From NCBI RefSeq assembly GCF_050003625.1, contig NC_134399.1, positions 37,030,671-37,094,670 on the forward strand: a DNA stretch of 64,000 nucleotides, written 5' to 3'. Source of the stretch: Haematobia irritans. Its lineage: Eukaryota; Arthropoda; Insecta; Diptera; Muscidae. A program made the translations under genes and the position numbers. The stretch's first letter is position 1. The number at the start of each line of letters is the position of its first letter. Of the stretch, positions 21,820 to 33,942 are shown piece by piece. The notes beneath the pieces were generated by a model. The model searched no databases. It was not told the origin of the DNA and saw only the letters and a list, made by a program, of their open reading frames with translations.

Positions 21820-24086
21820 ACAAGTAGATACGGCCGTAAGTTCGGCCAGGCCGAATCTTATGTACCCTCCACCATGGATTGCGTAGAAACTTCTACGAAA
21901 AACTGTCATCCACAATCGAATTACTTGGGTTGTGGTATCTTAAAACTTCTTAACATCGTTTTAAAAATTGTGAGTTAGTCCATACGTGGTATATATTAGA
22001 CCAAAAAGTTATGTATACACTCAGAGAAGGAATATGATCACCTCAAACATGTTTCAAGAGCAAAATGTTATTTTTGTTTCATGAGCAAAGTGTTATTTTT
22101 GTATGGTGACCATGTAACATGTTTGTCACTAAAATGTTATTTTCTCGTCAAATATAACCTGCTTGCCGAAATCAGATACATGATTTCCGAGAAAATAACA
22201 TGGTTGCGAAAACCATGTTACATGGTCACCACCCAAAAATAACATTTTGCTCTTAAAACATGTTTGAGGTGATCATATTCCTTCTCTGGGTGTAGGTAAG
22301 TCTACAAATAATTTCGAATCGATATGGGCTTTTTGCACGGTACGTAGAGAGCCAGAATTGAAATATGGGGGTCGCTTATATGGGGCCTATATACAATTAT
22401 GAACTTGATATGGACCAATTTTTGTGTGATTGGGGATCGATTTATCTGAGGGCTATATATAACTATAGACCGATATGGACCTAGTTAGGCATGGTTGTTA
22501 ACGGCCATATACTAGCACAATGTACCAAATTTCAACTGACTCGGATGAAATTTGCCCCCCCAAGAGGCTCCAAAACCAAATCTCGGGATCGGTTTATATG
22601 GGTGCTATATACGATGATGGACTGATATGCACGACTTTTGGCATGGTTGTTAAATATCATATTCTACCACCATGTACCAAATTTCAACCAGATCGGATGA
22701 ATTTTGCTTCTCCAAAAGGCACCGGAGGTCAAATCTTGGGATCGGTTTATATGGGAGCTATATATAATTATGGACTGATATGAACCAATTCCTGCATGGT
22801 TGTTGGATACCATATACTAACATCACGTACCAAATTTCAACCGAATCGGATGAATTTTGCTCTTCCCAGGGGCTCCGGAGGTCAAATCTGTGGATCGGTT
22901 TATATGGGGCCTATATATAATTATGGACCGATTTCGACCAATTTTTGCATGGGTGTTGGAGGCCATATACTAACACCATGTATCAAATTTCAACTGAATC
23001 AGATGAATTTTGGTCTTCCAAGAGGCTCCGGAGATCAAATCTGGTGATCGGTTTATATGGGGGCTATATATAATTATGGACCGATGTGGACCAATTTTTG
23101 CATGGTCATTAGAGACCATATACTAACACCATGTACCAAATTTTAGCCAGATCGGATGAAATTTGCTTCTCTTAGAGGCTCCGCAAGCCAAATCGGGGGA
23201 TCGCTTTATATGGGGGCTATATATAATTATGGACCGATGTGGACCAATTTTTGCATGGGTGTTGGAGGCCATATATTAACACTACGTATCAAATTTCAAC
23301 TGAATCAGATGAATTTTGGTCTTCCAAGAGGCTCCGGAGGTCACATCTGGTGATCGGTTTATATATTATATATATAATTATGGACCGATGTGGACCAATT
23401 TTTGCATGGTTATTAGAGACCATGTACCAAATTTCAGCCGGATCGGATGAAATTTGCTTCTCTTAGAGGCTCCGCAAGCCAAGTCGGGGGATCGCTTTAT
23501 ATGGGGGCTATATATAATTATGGACAGATGTGGACCAATTTTTGCATGGTCATTAGAGACCATATACTAACGCCATGTACCAAATTTCAACTGAATAAGA
23601 TGAATTTTGGTCTTCCAAGAGGCTCCGGAGGTCAAATCTGGTGATTGGTTTATATGGGGGCTATATATAATTATGGACCGATGTGGACCAATTTTTGCAT
23701 GGTTATTAGAGACCATATACTAACGCCATGTACCAAATTTCAGCCGGATCGGATGAAATTTGTTTCTCTTAGAGGCTCCGCAAGCCAAATTTTGGGGTCC
23801 GTTTATATGGGGGCTATACGTAAAAGTGGATATGGCCCATTAGCAATACCATCCGATCTACATCAATAGCAACTACTTGTGCCAAGTTTCAAGTCGATAG
23901 CTTATTTCGTTCGGAAGTAAGCGTGATTTCAACAGACGGACGGACGGACGGACATGCTCAGATCGACTCAAAATTTCACCACGACCCAGAATATATATAC
24001 TTTATGGGGTCTTAGAGCAATATTTCGATGTGTTACAAACGGAATGACAAAGTTATACCCTCCACCATCCTATGGTGGAGGGTATA
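21820..24086 (+). mobile_element. Type-1 DINE-1/mini-me-like element, complete
   Basis: The 5' end ACAAGTAGATACGGCCGTAAG... carries TACCCTCCACCATGG. The 3' end carries CCATCCTATGGTGGAGGGTA, so the subterminal sequences are inverted. The middle holds eight or more 153-bp units (22380-23830), followed by the core TTCGTTCGGAAGTAAGCGTG, (GGAC)4 at about 23938-23951, and AGAATATATATACTTTATGGG at 23989-24009. A foldback MITE (22018-22295) sits in the leader. No transposase or helicase frame, so non-autonomous. Confidence 0.8.
22018..22295. mobile_element. Foldback MITE, long inverted repeats
   Basis: TACACTCAGAGAAGGAATAT at the left pairs with ATATTCCTTCTCTGGGTGTA at the right. Complementarity continues inward through GATCACCTCAAACATGTTT and AAAATGTTATTTTTG for roughly 100 bp per arm. 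GTA flanks both sides (22015-22017, 22296-22298), and the uninterrupted site is seen in the related element at 60330. A second, more diverged copy lies at 42187-42438. Confidence 0.8.
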
Positions 24087-24153
24087 AAAATATTCAATTG
24101 AAAATTCAATTTGAACTTTAAACGAACTTGTTGGAATAATTTGTGACTATATA

Positions 24154-24275
24154 CAGTGAAACCTCTCAAACTGGACACCTCTCAAAAGTGGTGGGACATT
24201 TGACAAATAATTGCATAAGTGGACACCTCCCAAATGTGGACAAAATGTAGGCAACCGTGAGTGTCCACTTCACTG
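24154..24275. mobile_element. pogo-like MITE, 122 bp
   Basis: CAGTGAAACCTCTC at the left and GTGTCCACTTCACTG at the right, bounded by TA (24152-24153, 24276-24277). The internal GTGGACACCT boxes are repeated in inverted orientation. CAGTG-type ends with a TA target fit pogo/Tigger-derived MITEs (family knowledge). No coding. Confidence 0.65.
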
Positions 24276-24289
24276 TACATACTTTTCAT

Positions 24290-26045
24290 TGGTTCATTAA
24301 AGAATAATTCAATTATATACATATATAATTATAATCTAAAAATGCAAAAGAATGTAGAAACTACTACAAAATTACAAGAAAATGTATTTAAATAATTCTG
24401 AATAAATAAAAATACAATAAATAATTGATTGCCTTAATTAAAAAAAAAATACTGAGTGTTGCAACCAAAATCAATTGAATTTTTTATTGAACCAATTAAA
24501 AATGTAATTAAAAGGGCCGAAGAAATCAATTAATTTTTTAAACAAGTACATTTTTATTTCTATTTAATTATGTGATTGATACGAGTACTATCATTTTCCT
24601 GATTGAAATAATATCAATTAAAAAAATTAATTGGAGCTATTAATTTCATGATTGAATCAGAATTTTTTTTCTATGAACCTTAATCTGTTCGTCGATATTT
24701 AGCTTTTTTTTAAATGTTATATTTTTTTCTTAACTTTTTTTCAGTGTAATATTTTTTTATTCATATTGCTGTAAACAACAATTCATTTTTGAAAAGACAG
24801 AAATTCACTTTTGGCTTTTCCTTTTCTTTGATTTTAAATAGACCATGGGGATTGTATAATTTGGCTAAAAATACTAACGGCCAATGATGCTGTCGCTTGG
24901 TTATGGCGGAGGCAGTGGCAGTAGTCATACACATCAAATATTATGAAATATTCCCAAAGCCAGCAACAGCATTCGCAAGGCTGTGTCGTTTGTCAGAAAA
25001 ATTCAAAAATTAGAAATGACTGACGCCTGACATATGTTGGCTGGCAACATATACTCGTATAAATATATAGGAGAAAAGACATTGAATATTTTGTTGGTCT
25101 CCTATCTAGCCCACGATTTCCACAACTTCTTGACAATCTGATAGAGAGAGAGAGAGGAAAAGAGAATGACCAATAGTCTATATTTCTTGTGAGGACCAAT
25201 AGATAACAATATAACACCTCACTTCTTCACACATAAGAGGAGAGCTTTTATGCGCATGCGCAAAATAATTAAAATTCGTGCACACCCCCTGCCCAAAGGT
25301 ACTATAGCTTATTCTTAAAGCATTTACTATAAGGTACAAGAGCATTGTTTTTGTTGATAAATATCTTTACGATTCTCTATAGGTAAAGCTTTTTTTCATA
25401 TCTTTCTTTTAGAGATCACAAAGCTTTTAAAAAGCTATGACCGGCGCAATGCAAACAAATAAGCACCCATTTTTGGACGAATGTAATTTGACGCTTGTCT
25501 CTACCATGTGAGAGAAGATAATAAAACGCATCAATTTTTGTATGGAAAGAGGTGAATTCCTCTTTCTCTCTCAAACTACAGAGCAGAAGAGATAGGGAAA
25601 AAGAGAGAGGGAGCAATGGAATTTGTCATATTGAATAGACTATAGGTGGTAAGTGTAGCCCAGTGGTGTCTTTTGCAATTATTTGAATTATTGCAGCATC
25701 TTTAACATGACATTTGTATATATGATGTGAAAAAATTTTATTCCTGAAGATGATCACAGTAAATATTCATTGATAATTAAATGTATTACAATATTTAAAA
25801 CAGAAATTTGGGAAATTTGTATATAATAGCTCATTAACATTAGGCTCAAAAACTCCTAAAAGTGGAAAATCTCTAAGGCAAATGACAGTTGAAATCTAAA
25901 AGTGGATTTTGAAAGTGTAATGTGTATGAAATATTAGGCCCATTTAGTAAAATAAATCAAGTTCTCTCTTAATACCATGTTTCATTTATTGTCAAATCAG
26001 GTAGAAAATATTCTCATTAATATTTTTTAATCAAAATCTAACATA
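24290..26045. other. Mostly single-copy intron DNA; candidate regulatory stretch
   Basis: 24450-24690 is a decayed Attaa-type MITE, reverse orientation. 24830-25660 is among the least repetitive, less AT-biased stretches of the inferred intron, with (GA)n at 25141-25154, a perfect TGCGCATGCGCA palindrome at 25251-25262 and further CTCTCTTT/GAGAGAG runs at 25555-25615. No gene is visible. Its sparing from insertions could mean constraint. Confidence 0.4.
25251..25262. promoter_or_regulatory. Perfect NRF-1/Ewg-type palindrome
   Basis: TGCGCATGCGCA matches the NRF-1 dyad consensus base for base. The fly NRF-1 homologue is Erect wing (Ewg), which acts in neurons and flight muscle. It stands in strongly AT-rich sequence where a 12-bp GC palindrome is unexpected. 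Binding is not shown. Confidence 0.35.
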
Positions 26046-26853
26046 CACAGAAAAAAATATATATCACCAATATTTTGACAATTAACATTTTAATTGAATT
26101 TTTAGAAAAGTTTCAATTAAAAATGTAATAGATTCAACCATTTTTTTAATCAAAACTAGGTTAGGTTAGGTGGCAGCCCGATGTATCAGGCTCACTTAGA
26201 CTATTCAGTCCATTGTGATACCACATTGGTGAACTTCTCTCTTATCACTGAGTGCTGCCCGATTCCATGTTAAGCTCAATGACAAGGGACCTCCTTTTTA
26301 TAACCGAGTCCGAACGGCGTTCCACATTGCAGTGAAACCACTTAGAGAAGCTTTGAAACCCTCAGAAATGTCACCAGCATTACTGACGTGGGATCATCCA
26401 CCGCTGAAAAACTTTTTGGTGTTCGGTCGAAGCAGGATTCGAACCCACGACCTTGTGTATGCAAGGCGGGCATGCTAACCATTGCACCACGGTGACTCCC
26501 TAATCAAAACTAAAATCGATAAAATTTCTATCAATTAAATTTTCAAATTGAATCAATTAATTTTTCAATTGACGTTGGTGTTTGATTTCTGTGATTGGAG
26601 AAATTTCAATTAAAGCTTTAATTTTGTGTGATAGAAGACAAAAATTATTTTTTTTTCTAAAGAAATTAGTTTACTTAACCTATTTTTTAAATCAAAGCTA
26701 AAATCATAAACAAAATTTAACTTAATTAAATTTTTATTTGTTTCAATTATTTCTTAGTTGGTGTCGATGATTGATATGATCATTTCCGTGATTGTAATAA
26801 TTTAAATGGGTCAAATAATTTCGTAACTACAGAAAAATAACTTTTTTTCTGTG
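26046..26853. mobile_element. Attaa-type MITE split by a SINE
   Basis: CACAGAAAAAAATATAT at the left and ACTTTTTTTCTGTG at the right, with TA on both sides. The inside is AATTAA/TTAATT-rich. The SINE at 26159-26500 plus its 12-bp duplication accounts for the extra length (about 454 bp without it). Confidence 0.6.
26159..26500 (-). repeat. tRNA-derived SINE nested in a MITE
   Basis: Full-length minus-strand copy. TAATCAAAACTA is duplicated at 26147-26158 and 26501-26512. The B box reads GGTTCGAATCC. The MITE must be older than this SINE. Confidence 0.92.
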
Positions 26854-26867
26854 TACGTTTACCAACA

Positions 26868-27235
26868 CACAAAATTTTTTTTCTGATTCAATCACGAAAT
26901 TAATTGATCCAATTAATTTTTAATTGATATGTCTTCAATCACGAAATTGTAGTATAAATCACAGTTTTAATTGGGCATAGAAAAAATGTTTGATTAAACA
27001 ATTAATTGATTTCATTAGCAAATTCCAATTGTTTTTTAATTGATTCAATTAAAAATTTAATTAATGTTGATGGCAAAAGTCAATTAATTTTTTAATTAAA
27101 AAGAGGAACTATTTTCGATTACTTTCTGAATTGGCTTAGAGTTTTTATTTGGATTAACAATTGATTGTTTGAAATACATTTTTAATTAAAATTTAAAAAA
27201 TGTTCATCACTTTTTTTAACTGGCATACACAGAAA
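26868..27235 (+). mobile_element. Attaa-type MITE, diverged
   Basis: Starts ACACACAAAATTTTTTTTCTGATTCAATC-like and matches the family for about 90 bp. It then continues in TTAATT/AATTAA palindromic sequence until the next copy. The right end is not resolved. Confidence 0.5.
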
Positions 27236-27712
27236 AAAAATTTCACGAAAAATTTTCCAATTAAAATTTTAATTGAGTTTTAAAAAATATTCAATTAAAA
27301 ATTTAATTGATTCAACAAATTTTTTAATTGAAACAAAAATCAATCACAAAAATTAATAGTATCAATTAATTTTTTAATTGGATCATTTATTTTTTTATTG
27401 ACCTTCAAAGAATTTTTTCATTTCTGTGATTGAAGACATTTCAATTAAAAAATTAATTGGATCAATTAATTTCGTGATTGAACCAAAAACATTGTTTTTT
27501 GTATAGTCTTCCGAATTTGATAAAGAAATTAATTGTACCAATTAATTTATTAATTAAAAATTTTAAAATTTTCAATCATTGACTTAATTAACTTATTGTT
27601 TATATCTTTATTAAAAAGTTAATTATATCAATTAATTTACTAATTGAAAAATTTTCAACTTCAATTAACTTTTTAATTGAAAATATTTTAGTGGTATTTT
27701 TTTCTGTGAAGG
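27228..27712 (-). mobile_element. Attaa-type MITE(s), reverse orientation
   Basis: The minus-strand family match begins with CACAGAAAAAAAATTTCACG and runs to about 27505 (TTTTTTGTATAG). A further piece to 27712 ends TTTTTTTCTGTG. At least two insertions overlap or abut here. Confidence 0.5.
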
Positions 27713-28135
27713 CAATGAGATCTATACTTGAAATTGAAAACTTAATTAAATCAATTAATTTGTTTATAGAATATTTTCATAAATTGAATAAAAATTAAAT
27801 TGAGAAATATGTTTTCGGTGATTGGCTCTCTCTTCTATCAGACGGACGAACTCAACTATAGGAAATTGCAATAGATAAGTGTCCTCGATATTGGAGAATT
27901 GCAATATTTTCAGCCTCTATGCCTGATATTAAAAAAGCCATTTAATTATTAATTTTTTATAGAATATTGGTTTTTTTTTTCAAAAAATATTACTAATATT
28001 TTTTCTGAATATGGCCCTCTCTGTTTTCTTTCAAAAGGACGAATTCAACTTTCGGCCTCAGCTGTGAGTTCCTAATAATTAAGCTATGATTAGAATGTAA
28101 AATACAAAAAAATACATGTTGTTTGTTTGATGAAT

Positions 28136-28395
28136 GGAGCCATCATGGTGCATTGCCCGTCTTGCATAAAAAGGGTCCTGGGTTCAATCACAGTTTCAAA
28201 CGAACCCCAAAAAAGATTTTCAGCGGTGCCCACTCACTAATACTGGTGACATTTGTGAGTGTTTCAAACCTTATCTAACAGCGAACGTCGCTCAGCTATA
28301 AAAAGGAGGATGGCAGCACTCAGTGATAAGAAAGAAGTTCACCACTTTGGTATCATAATAGACGGAATAGTCGAAAAAAGCCTGAAATAATGAGA
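28136..28395 (+). repeat. Old, diverged tRNA-derived SINE copy
   Basis: Head GGAGCCATCATGGTGCA and body (CAAAAAAGATTTTCAGCGG, GGCAGCACTCAGTGATAAG) are recognisable but heavily mutated. The B box reads GGTTCAATCAC, and the (CCTAA) tail is lost. It shows the SINE family has been active over a long time. Confidence 0.75.
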
Positions 28396-28428
28396 CCTCA
28401 CCCACTATGAGATGAAATTTAGGAGTTA

Positions 28429-28718
28429 CACACAAAAAAATGTTTTTCTGATTCAATCACGAAATTAATTGATCCAATTAATTTTTTAATTTAAATGTCT
28501 TCAATCACAGAAATGAAAGTATCAATTAAAAAATTAATTGACAGTCAATTAAAAAATTAATTGATCCAATTAAAAAATTAATTGTTACTATTAATTTGTG
28601 TGATTGATTTTTATTTCAATTAAAAAATTTGTTGATTCAATTAAATTTTTAATTGAATATTTTTTAAAACTCAATTAAGATTTTAATTGGAAAAATTTTC
28701 GTGAATTTTTTTTCTGTG
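28429..28718 (+). mobile_element. Attaa-family MITE, intact
   Basis: CACACAAAAAAATGTTTTTC ... TTTTTTTCTGTG with TA at 28427-28428 and 28719-28720. Almost the same sequence as the copies at 19999 and 37442. Confidence 0.85.
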
Positions 28719-28724
28719 TAGAAG

Positions 28725-30537
28725 CCCAAATATATCCAATTAAAAAGTTAATTGAAGTTGACAACGTAATCAATTAAAAATTAACGGATATGATTAAAAA
28801 ATTTTAAATTTTTATCAAAATATTAATGATACCAAACAACATTTTAATTAAATAAAAACATATTTCCAATTAAAAATTATATTGAAATTTTGTCGGAAAT
28901 AAAGTTTCATTCATTCATTGGTTTATTATGTATTTTCCGATTATAATTATAATTGGATTTTTCTTTGCATTTGAGACGAAATTTAATGAACTTATGAATA
29001 GTATATACATATATTGAAACTAATTATTTGCAAACAAAACTATACCTTTAAATGAAAATATTTTTTTCAATAACATTCTTAACAGGCTTTATTTTTTAAT
29101 TAAAATGTCAATTTGGATTTAATTAAAATGTTAATTTGAATAATTGATATTTGAATTAAAAACATAAAATTTTTTACATTAAGTTCTTATCGAACTTTAT
29201 TTTTTAGTTTTACTCATAATTTTATCAGTTAAGTTTTTAATTTAATAGGCTATACACATTATGCTCGAAATCTACATTTTCGAGATTTGGAATCTACTTT
29301 TTATAAGGCAAATGACAGTTGAAATCTAGTAAAAGTGGATTTTGGAAGTGTAATGTGAATGAGGTATAACGTTTTTAACTTCAATCAACTTTTTAATAGG
29401 AAATAATTGGGTTCTATTCCTTTCTGTGTATTTATATCTGAATATGCTAAAATTCTTGATAATTTGACAATTGCAAATTCTATGAATCATTTATATCTTC
29501 TATTACTTTTCTTTCTATTTCATACAGTAATGTATTATTTTGCTTTACCTTTTTCCTCATAATAATGGGAATATATGACCAAACATATGTATACAAAACT
29601 ATTGAATTTCGTATATATTTTTTCTATTTACGTTAATTACAAATGTTTGTTTTCAAAACTATATCTAAAAATATATTCATATATATCCAGACAGTCATTC
29701 TATATGTTGCTTGAGAAATGTCAATAATAAGAGATATTTCATTTGTCAGCGTATCTGTCAAATTGTCATCAAACACAAATATGGTCAGTTTTCTTAATTA
29801 TTTGTTTTTATTTTTTTTTTTTTTTGTATTTTTAAAATTTGTTTTCTTCAAAAATTAGTTTACATATACATAAGAGAATAAATTAATTTGAGATAATGTT
29901 TGCATATTGATCTCAATTATTGTCAACTTGACATTTGAAGGTTTCTTGTTATGCTAAATTTGAACATTAAATGAGCATAGTGCTTAAGGCAATAACAACA
30001 ATAACTGCATACTAAATAACAATTACGCCATAAATTAGAATTTAGTTTAAAATTGTATAATATTACCAAACGAAAATAATAAAATAAACAAGTTTTGCTG
30101 GCGGTATATATACTATACTTTTTGAAAATGTGAACTTTTTTAAAGAAAAAAAAATCATTCATAGAATATTTAAATATATTATGTAGGTATGAATTTAAAA
30201 ATTGTATTAATTTCACTCAAAAAAAAAGGAATTTATTTTGACTTGTCGTATAAAACTTATGGTATTGTTAGTGAATGCATCTATTCCATAAATTCTAAAA
30301 CAAAAACTTTTTTTCGTTATATTATGGTTTATATATAATTATGAAACAGGCCAATTTGTATGAATCTAACAATGATTTCCTCTTCCATTATTCAAAGACT
30401 GATATTTCTAGTAGATTGATGGATGGCTAAACCTGTTTGCCTAATTATAAAAATTTACATTGAAATATTGGCATACTTTTAGGCGGAGGCATGCAGTTTG
30501 AAATTTATGCAACTAGTGTAGCGGAATAGTTTTGATA
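28725..30537. other. AT-rich stretch, no gene seen
   Basis: More AATTAA palindromic debris to about 29400, including a second copy of a roughly 60-bp piece, AAGGCAAATGACAGTTGAAATCTA-like, at 25876-25925 and 29306-29360. The rest is single-copy-looking, with poly-T at 29811-29825. The 97-residue minus frame at 29923-30216 has no recognisable domain. Confidence 0.4.
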
Positions 30538-30815
30538 CACACAAACAAATATTTTTTGTATTCAATCACGAAATTAATTGATCCAATTAATTTGTAATTG
30601 AAATGCCTTCAATCACAGAAATGATAGTATCAATTAAAAAATTAATTGAAAGTCAATTAAAAATTAATTGAAAGTCAATTAAAAAATTAATTGATACTAC
30701 ATATTAATTTTTGTTTCAATTAAATTTTTTTTAAATCAATTAAATTTTTAATTGAATATTTTTTAAAATTCAATTAAGACTTTAATTGGAAACATGTCCG
30801 TGAAATTTCTTTCTG
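30538..30815 (+). mobile_element. Attaa-family MITE
   Basis: CACACAAACAAATATTTTTTG ... AATTTCTTTCTG between TA dinucleotides (30536-30537, 30816-30817). It has internal duplication of AATTAATTGAAAGTC at about 30640-30675. Confidence 0.8.
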
Positions 30816-31095
30816 TATAGTTGCATAAGATCACATGATTACAGTTTTCAGTACAAAAATGTGAAATGGTAAACTTGTGATAAATGTGAAAGTCCCTAAA
30901 AATTAACTCGAATACTCGATCATTTTTGATAATTGTCATAAATTTTTACTATAAGTCGTTTTTTACTCCACAAATCCAGCAAAAGAGAGACAGAGAGAGA
31001 TCAAATTTGACATTTAAGAGATAGAGAATTTGCAAGTTTTTGATTTTTTCCTCGTAAACATTTGCAAGTATTAGCACATAATTACCAACTGTTGT

Positions 31096-31455
31096 TTTTG
31101 GGAGCCATCGTGGTGCAATGGTTAGCATGCCCGCCTTGCATACACAAGGTCGTGGGTTCGATTCCTGCTTCGACCGAACACCAAAAAGTTTTGCAGCGGT
31201 GGATTATCCCACCTCAGTGATGCTGGTGACATTTCTGAGAGTATCAAAGCTTCTCTAAGTGGTTTCACTGCAATGTGGAACGCCGTTCGGACTCGGCTAT
31301 AAAAAGGAGGTCCCTTGTCATTGAGCTTAACATGGAATCGGGCAGCACTCAGTGATAAGAGAGAAGTTCACAAATATGGTATCACAATGGACTGAATAGT
31401 CTAAGTGAGCTTGATACATCGGGTTGCCACCTAACCTAACCTGACCTAACCTAAC
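31096..31455 (+). repeat. tRNA-derived SINE with 11-bp target-site duplication
   Basis: A full copy: GGGAGCC head, A box (TGGTGCAATGGTTAGCATG), B box (GGTTCGATTCC at about 31156-31166), 260-bp body and (CCTAA)n tail. CCAACTGTTGT is at 31085-31095 and 31456-31466. The head resembles a tRNA in sequence but has no mature tRNA gene context. Confidence 0.93.
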
Positions 31456-31499
31456 CCAACTGTTGTGTAGTAAAAAGTGGCAAAACTGAGAACAAATTC

Positions 31500-32020
31500 A
31501 AAAATTTCGAACTGCATAACTCCACCTAAAAGTATGCAAAGATTTCAAATATCCCTATTGAAATATTTGCATACTTTTGGGCGCACATGTGCAGTTCGAA
31601 ATGTATGTATTTTTAGATCACACCAGTAAAGAAAGATGTCGGCATGGAACATACCCGAGAAAAAATCTCGGGTATGATCCAAATTCCAAATTTTCAAAAT
31701 ATATTGTGCTTTAAAGAACAGAGGCATAAAAATTATAAAAAGATTGCCAGGGTAAAATAAAAAAACATGCGGAATGGCAAACTTATGGTAAATTTGCCCC
31801 TAAATTTGCACAGCAAATTGAAAAATGTATGACATTTATATTGGCATTAGAAAAAGGTGGCCCAAAATGTCTCATCGTGAGGAAACAAAGTAGCATAACT
31901 GGCAACAAATTCACACATTTGGAAGTGCATACCTCCATCTAAAAGTATGCAAATATTTAAAACGTTTCCATCATAATATTTGCATACTTTTAGGCAGAGG
32001 AATACAATTCGAAATGTATG
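31500..32020. repeat. Dispersed palindromic repeat (GCATACTTTTAGGCGG family)
   Basis: 31503-31602 is an imperfect palindrome in which TTTCGAACTGCAT...CCTAAAAGTATGCAAA pairs with TTTGCATACTTTTGGG...GCAGTTCGAAA. 31918-32017 is a second such palindrome, and 30455-30512 holds a half copy. The GTGGC(A/C)CAAAA motif lies next to them. Mobility is inferred from the dispersion. Confidence 0.6.
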
Positions 32021-32107
32021 CATTTATTAGATCACAAGAATATAATTTCCAGCATGTATCATATCCGTCATCTTAATTGTTGTCCTAGATAAATTAAAAT
32101 ACAGTGG

Positions 32108-32444
32108 GGAGCCACCGTGGTGCAATGGTTAGCATGCCCGCCTTGCATACACAAGGTCGTGGGTTCGATTCCTGCTTCGACCGAACACCAAAAAGTTTTG
32201 CAGCGGTGGATTATCCCACCTCAGTGATGCTGGTGACATTTCTGAGAGTATCAAAGCTTCTCTAAGTGGTTTCACTGCAATGTGGAACGCCGTTCGGACT
32301 CGGCTATAGAAAGGAGTTCCCTTGTCATTGAGCTTAACATGGAATCGGGCAGCACTCAGTGATAAGAGAGAAGTTCGCCAATGTGGTATCACAATGGACT
32401 GAAGAGATACATCGGGCTGCCAACTAACCTAACCTAACCTAAAG
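32108..32444 (+). repeat. tRNA-derived SINE with TACAGTGG duplication
   Basis: Full copy with A and B boxes. TACAGTGG is at 32100-32107 and 32445-32452. The 3' part lacks the GAATAGTCTAAGTGAGC segment near the tail (GGACTGAA joins GAGATACATCGGG at 32400), a short internal deletion. Confidence 0.92.
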
Positions 32445-32452
32445 TACAGTGG

Positions 32453-33942
32453 CACAAAAATGAAAAGTTATTGTGACATTGGCAATAATAAAAATTACAC
32501 AAATATGTGAAATAGTAAATTTGCCACTAAATTGTCACATCAAATTAAAAAGGAGCCCCAAAAATGAGAAAATGTATGTCAGCTATAGTGGCATTATAAA
32601 AAAGGTGGCTCAAAAAGTCTCATCGTGTCTCATCTCCAGTCGCGACATTGACGCCATATTGGTACAATTGCAATGGTAGCTATATTGATGGTTATTTTGG
32701 AAAATAAATTAAACTAAGAGTACAATCATATAATTCTAATAAAAAGGGTGTCACGTCGGTCTTGAAGAGTAATAAAACAAGATTTTCTAATTTTAAATAA
32801 TTAAGAATATAATTATCAAGTGCATACAAATATCATATATTTTTTCTGATAATATATATTTGAAAATTAATTTTCTTGTTTATTCTATTTTTGAAAAATG
32901 AAAAGAAATTCTTTCAAGTAATGTGCACGTAGGCCATAATAATAAATATTGTCCTTGAATATGGGGTTCATTCACAGCAAACCATTGATTAATGTCAAAT
33001 ACAAATATTTCTAGTATAGATATTCGTAGGTGAATATATTATGGCCATCTATGAATATGAATTTAGCTAGAAATTTTCACAGCCAAAACATTGTTCATAG
33101 ATATTTTGAAATGTCATTTTAATTTTAGATATTGTTTTGTTACCAATGACATTTGGTTATGAATATAAAAAATATCACCTTTTTTATGAATTTATAATAA
33201 TAAAAATTTGTCCCCCAACCAATCGTAATGCCTTTGATGATGATGAACACATCAAGACTGTGAATATGTGCCAGAAAAATGATGCCTGTTTTGTTTTTGT
33301 TGCCACCACAAAATCAATCGTATACACATAAATGTCTTAAAAATGTTTTTTTCCAACAGACGCATGAGATTCTATTTAAGAAAATGGTTCAAGATCACAT
33401 CTAAGAAATGTACCATAAAAATATACCGAGTGTCATACATTGTTTGTCATACCGTGTGATGTTAATGGTGCACGGTAGCTGTTGATATTAACACCCACAG
33501 GTTTCCATTTCTGTTGGTGGACATCGCATCCCACATACATTTCAGTGGATATTTTTGATGTGAAAGGCTACAATTAAAACGGACACACTTTCATTTTTTC
33601 GTTCTGTTTTTTTTTTTTTTTTTTGAAAATGAGAAAAGCTTCAAAAAGTTACACACACATAAAAAAATTTTGAATATTTTCTTGAAAATTTTTAAAACTA
33701 ATATTGTTTTAAAAATTTCGAACCATATTTTATGGACCATGATCTAGGAGGTTAGTTATCCTCTAATTATTTCAATAACGAAATAAATGGATTTTTTAAT
33801 TGAAATTGACTAAAACCTACTCGATTGATAATTTTTTAAGTTTGTGATTTTTTTTTTCATGGGCTTTTTGCTCAGTGATTTATTTCATTTTCATTTTATT
33901 TCTCAACGTTTCGATGTTATGGGATTTCTGTCTCACCTAGAG
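32453..33942. other. Non-coding intron stretch, no gene seen
   Basis: 32450-32610 has GTGGCACAAAA/GTGGCTCAAAA repeat copies. The remainder is AT-rich single-copy-looking DNA with poly-T at 33608-33624. Frames under 70 residues with no domain. Confidence 0.4.

Noticed and set aside
29811..29825. Poly(A)/poly(T) tails of retrotransposons (also 14671, 33608)
   Set aside because: No retrotransposon body, AATAAA or target duplication next to the runs; simple homopolymer tracts.
31100..31170. tRNA gene
   Set aside because: A and B boxes are present, but this head is repeated in several places with a 260-bp body, a CCTAA tail and target duplications, and the cloverleaf is not complete. It is a SINE.
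32129..32392. Minus-strand 87-residue frame recurring at 19453, 40303 and 3214
   Set aside because: Recurs only because the SINE body is repeated. Both strands give such frames, and none has a domain.
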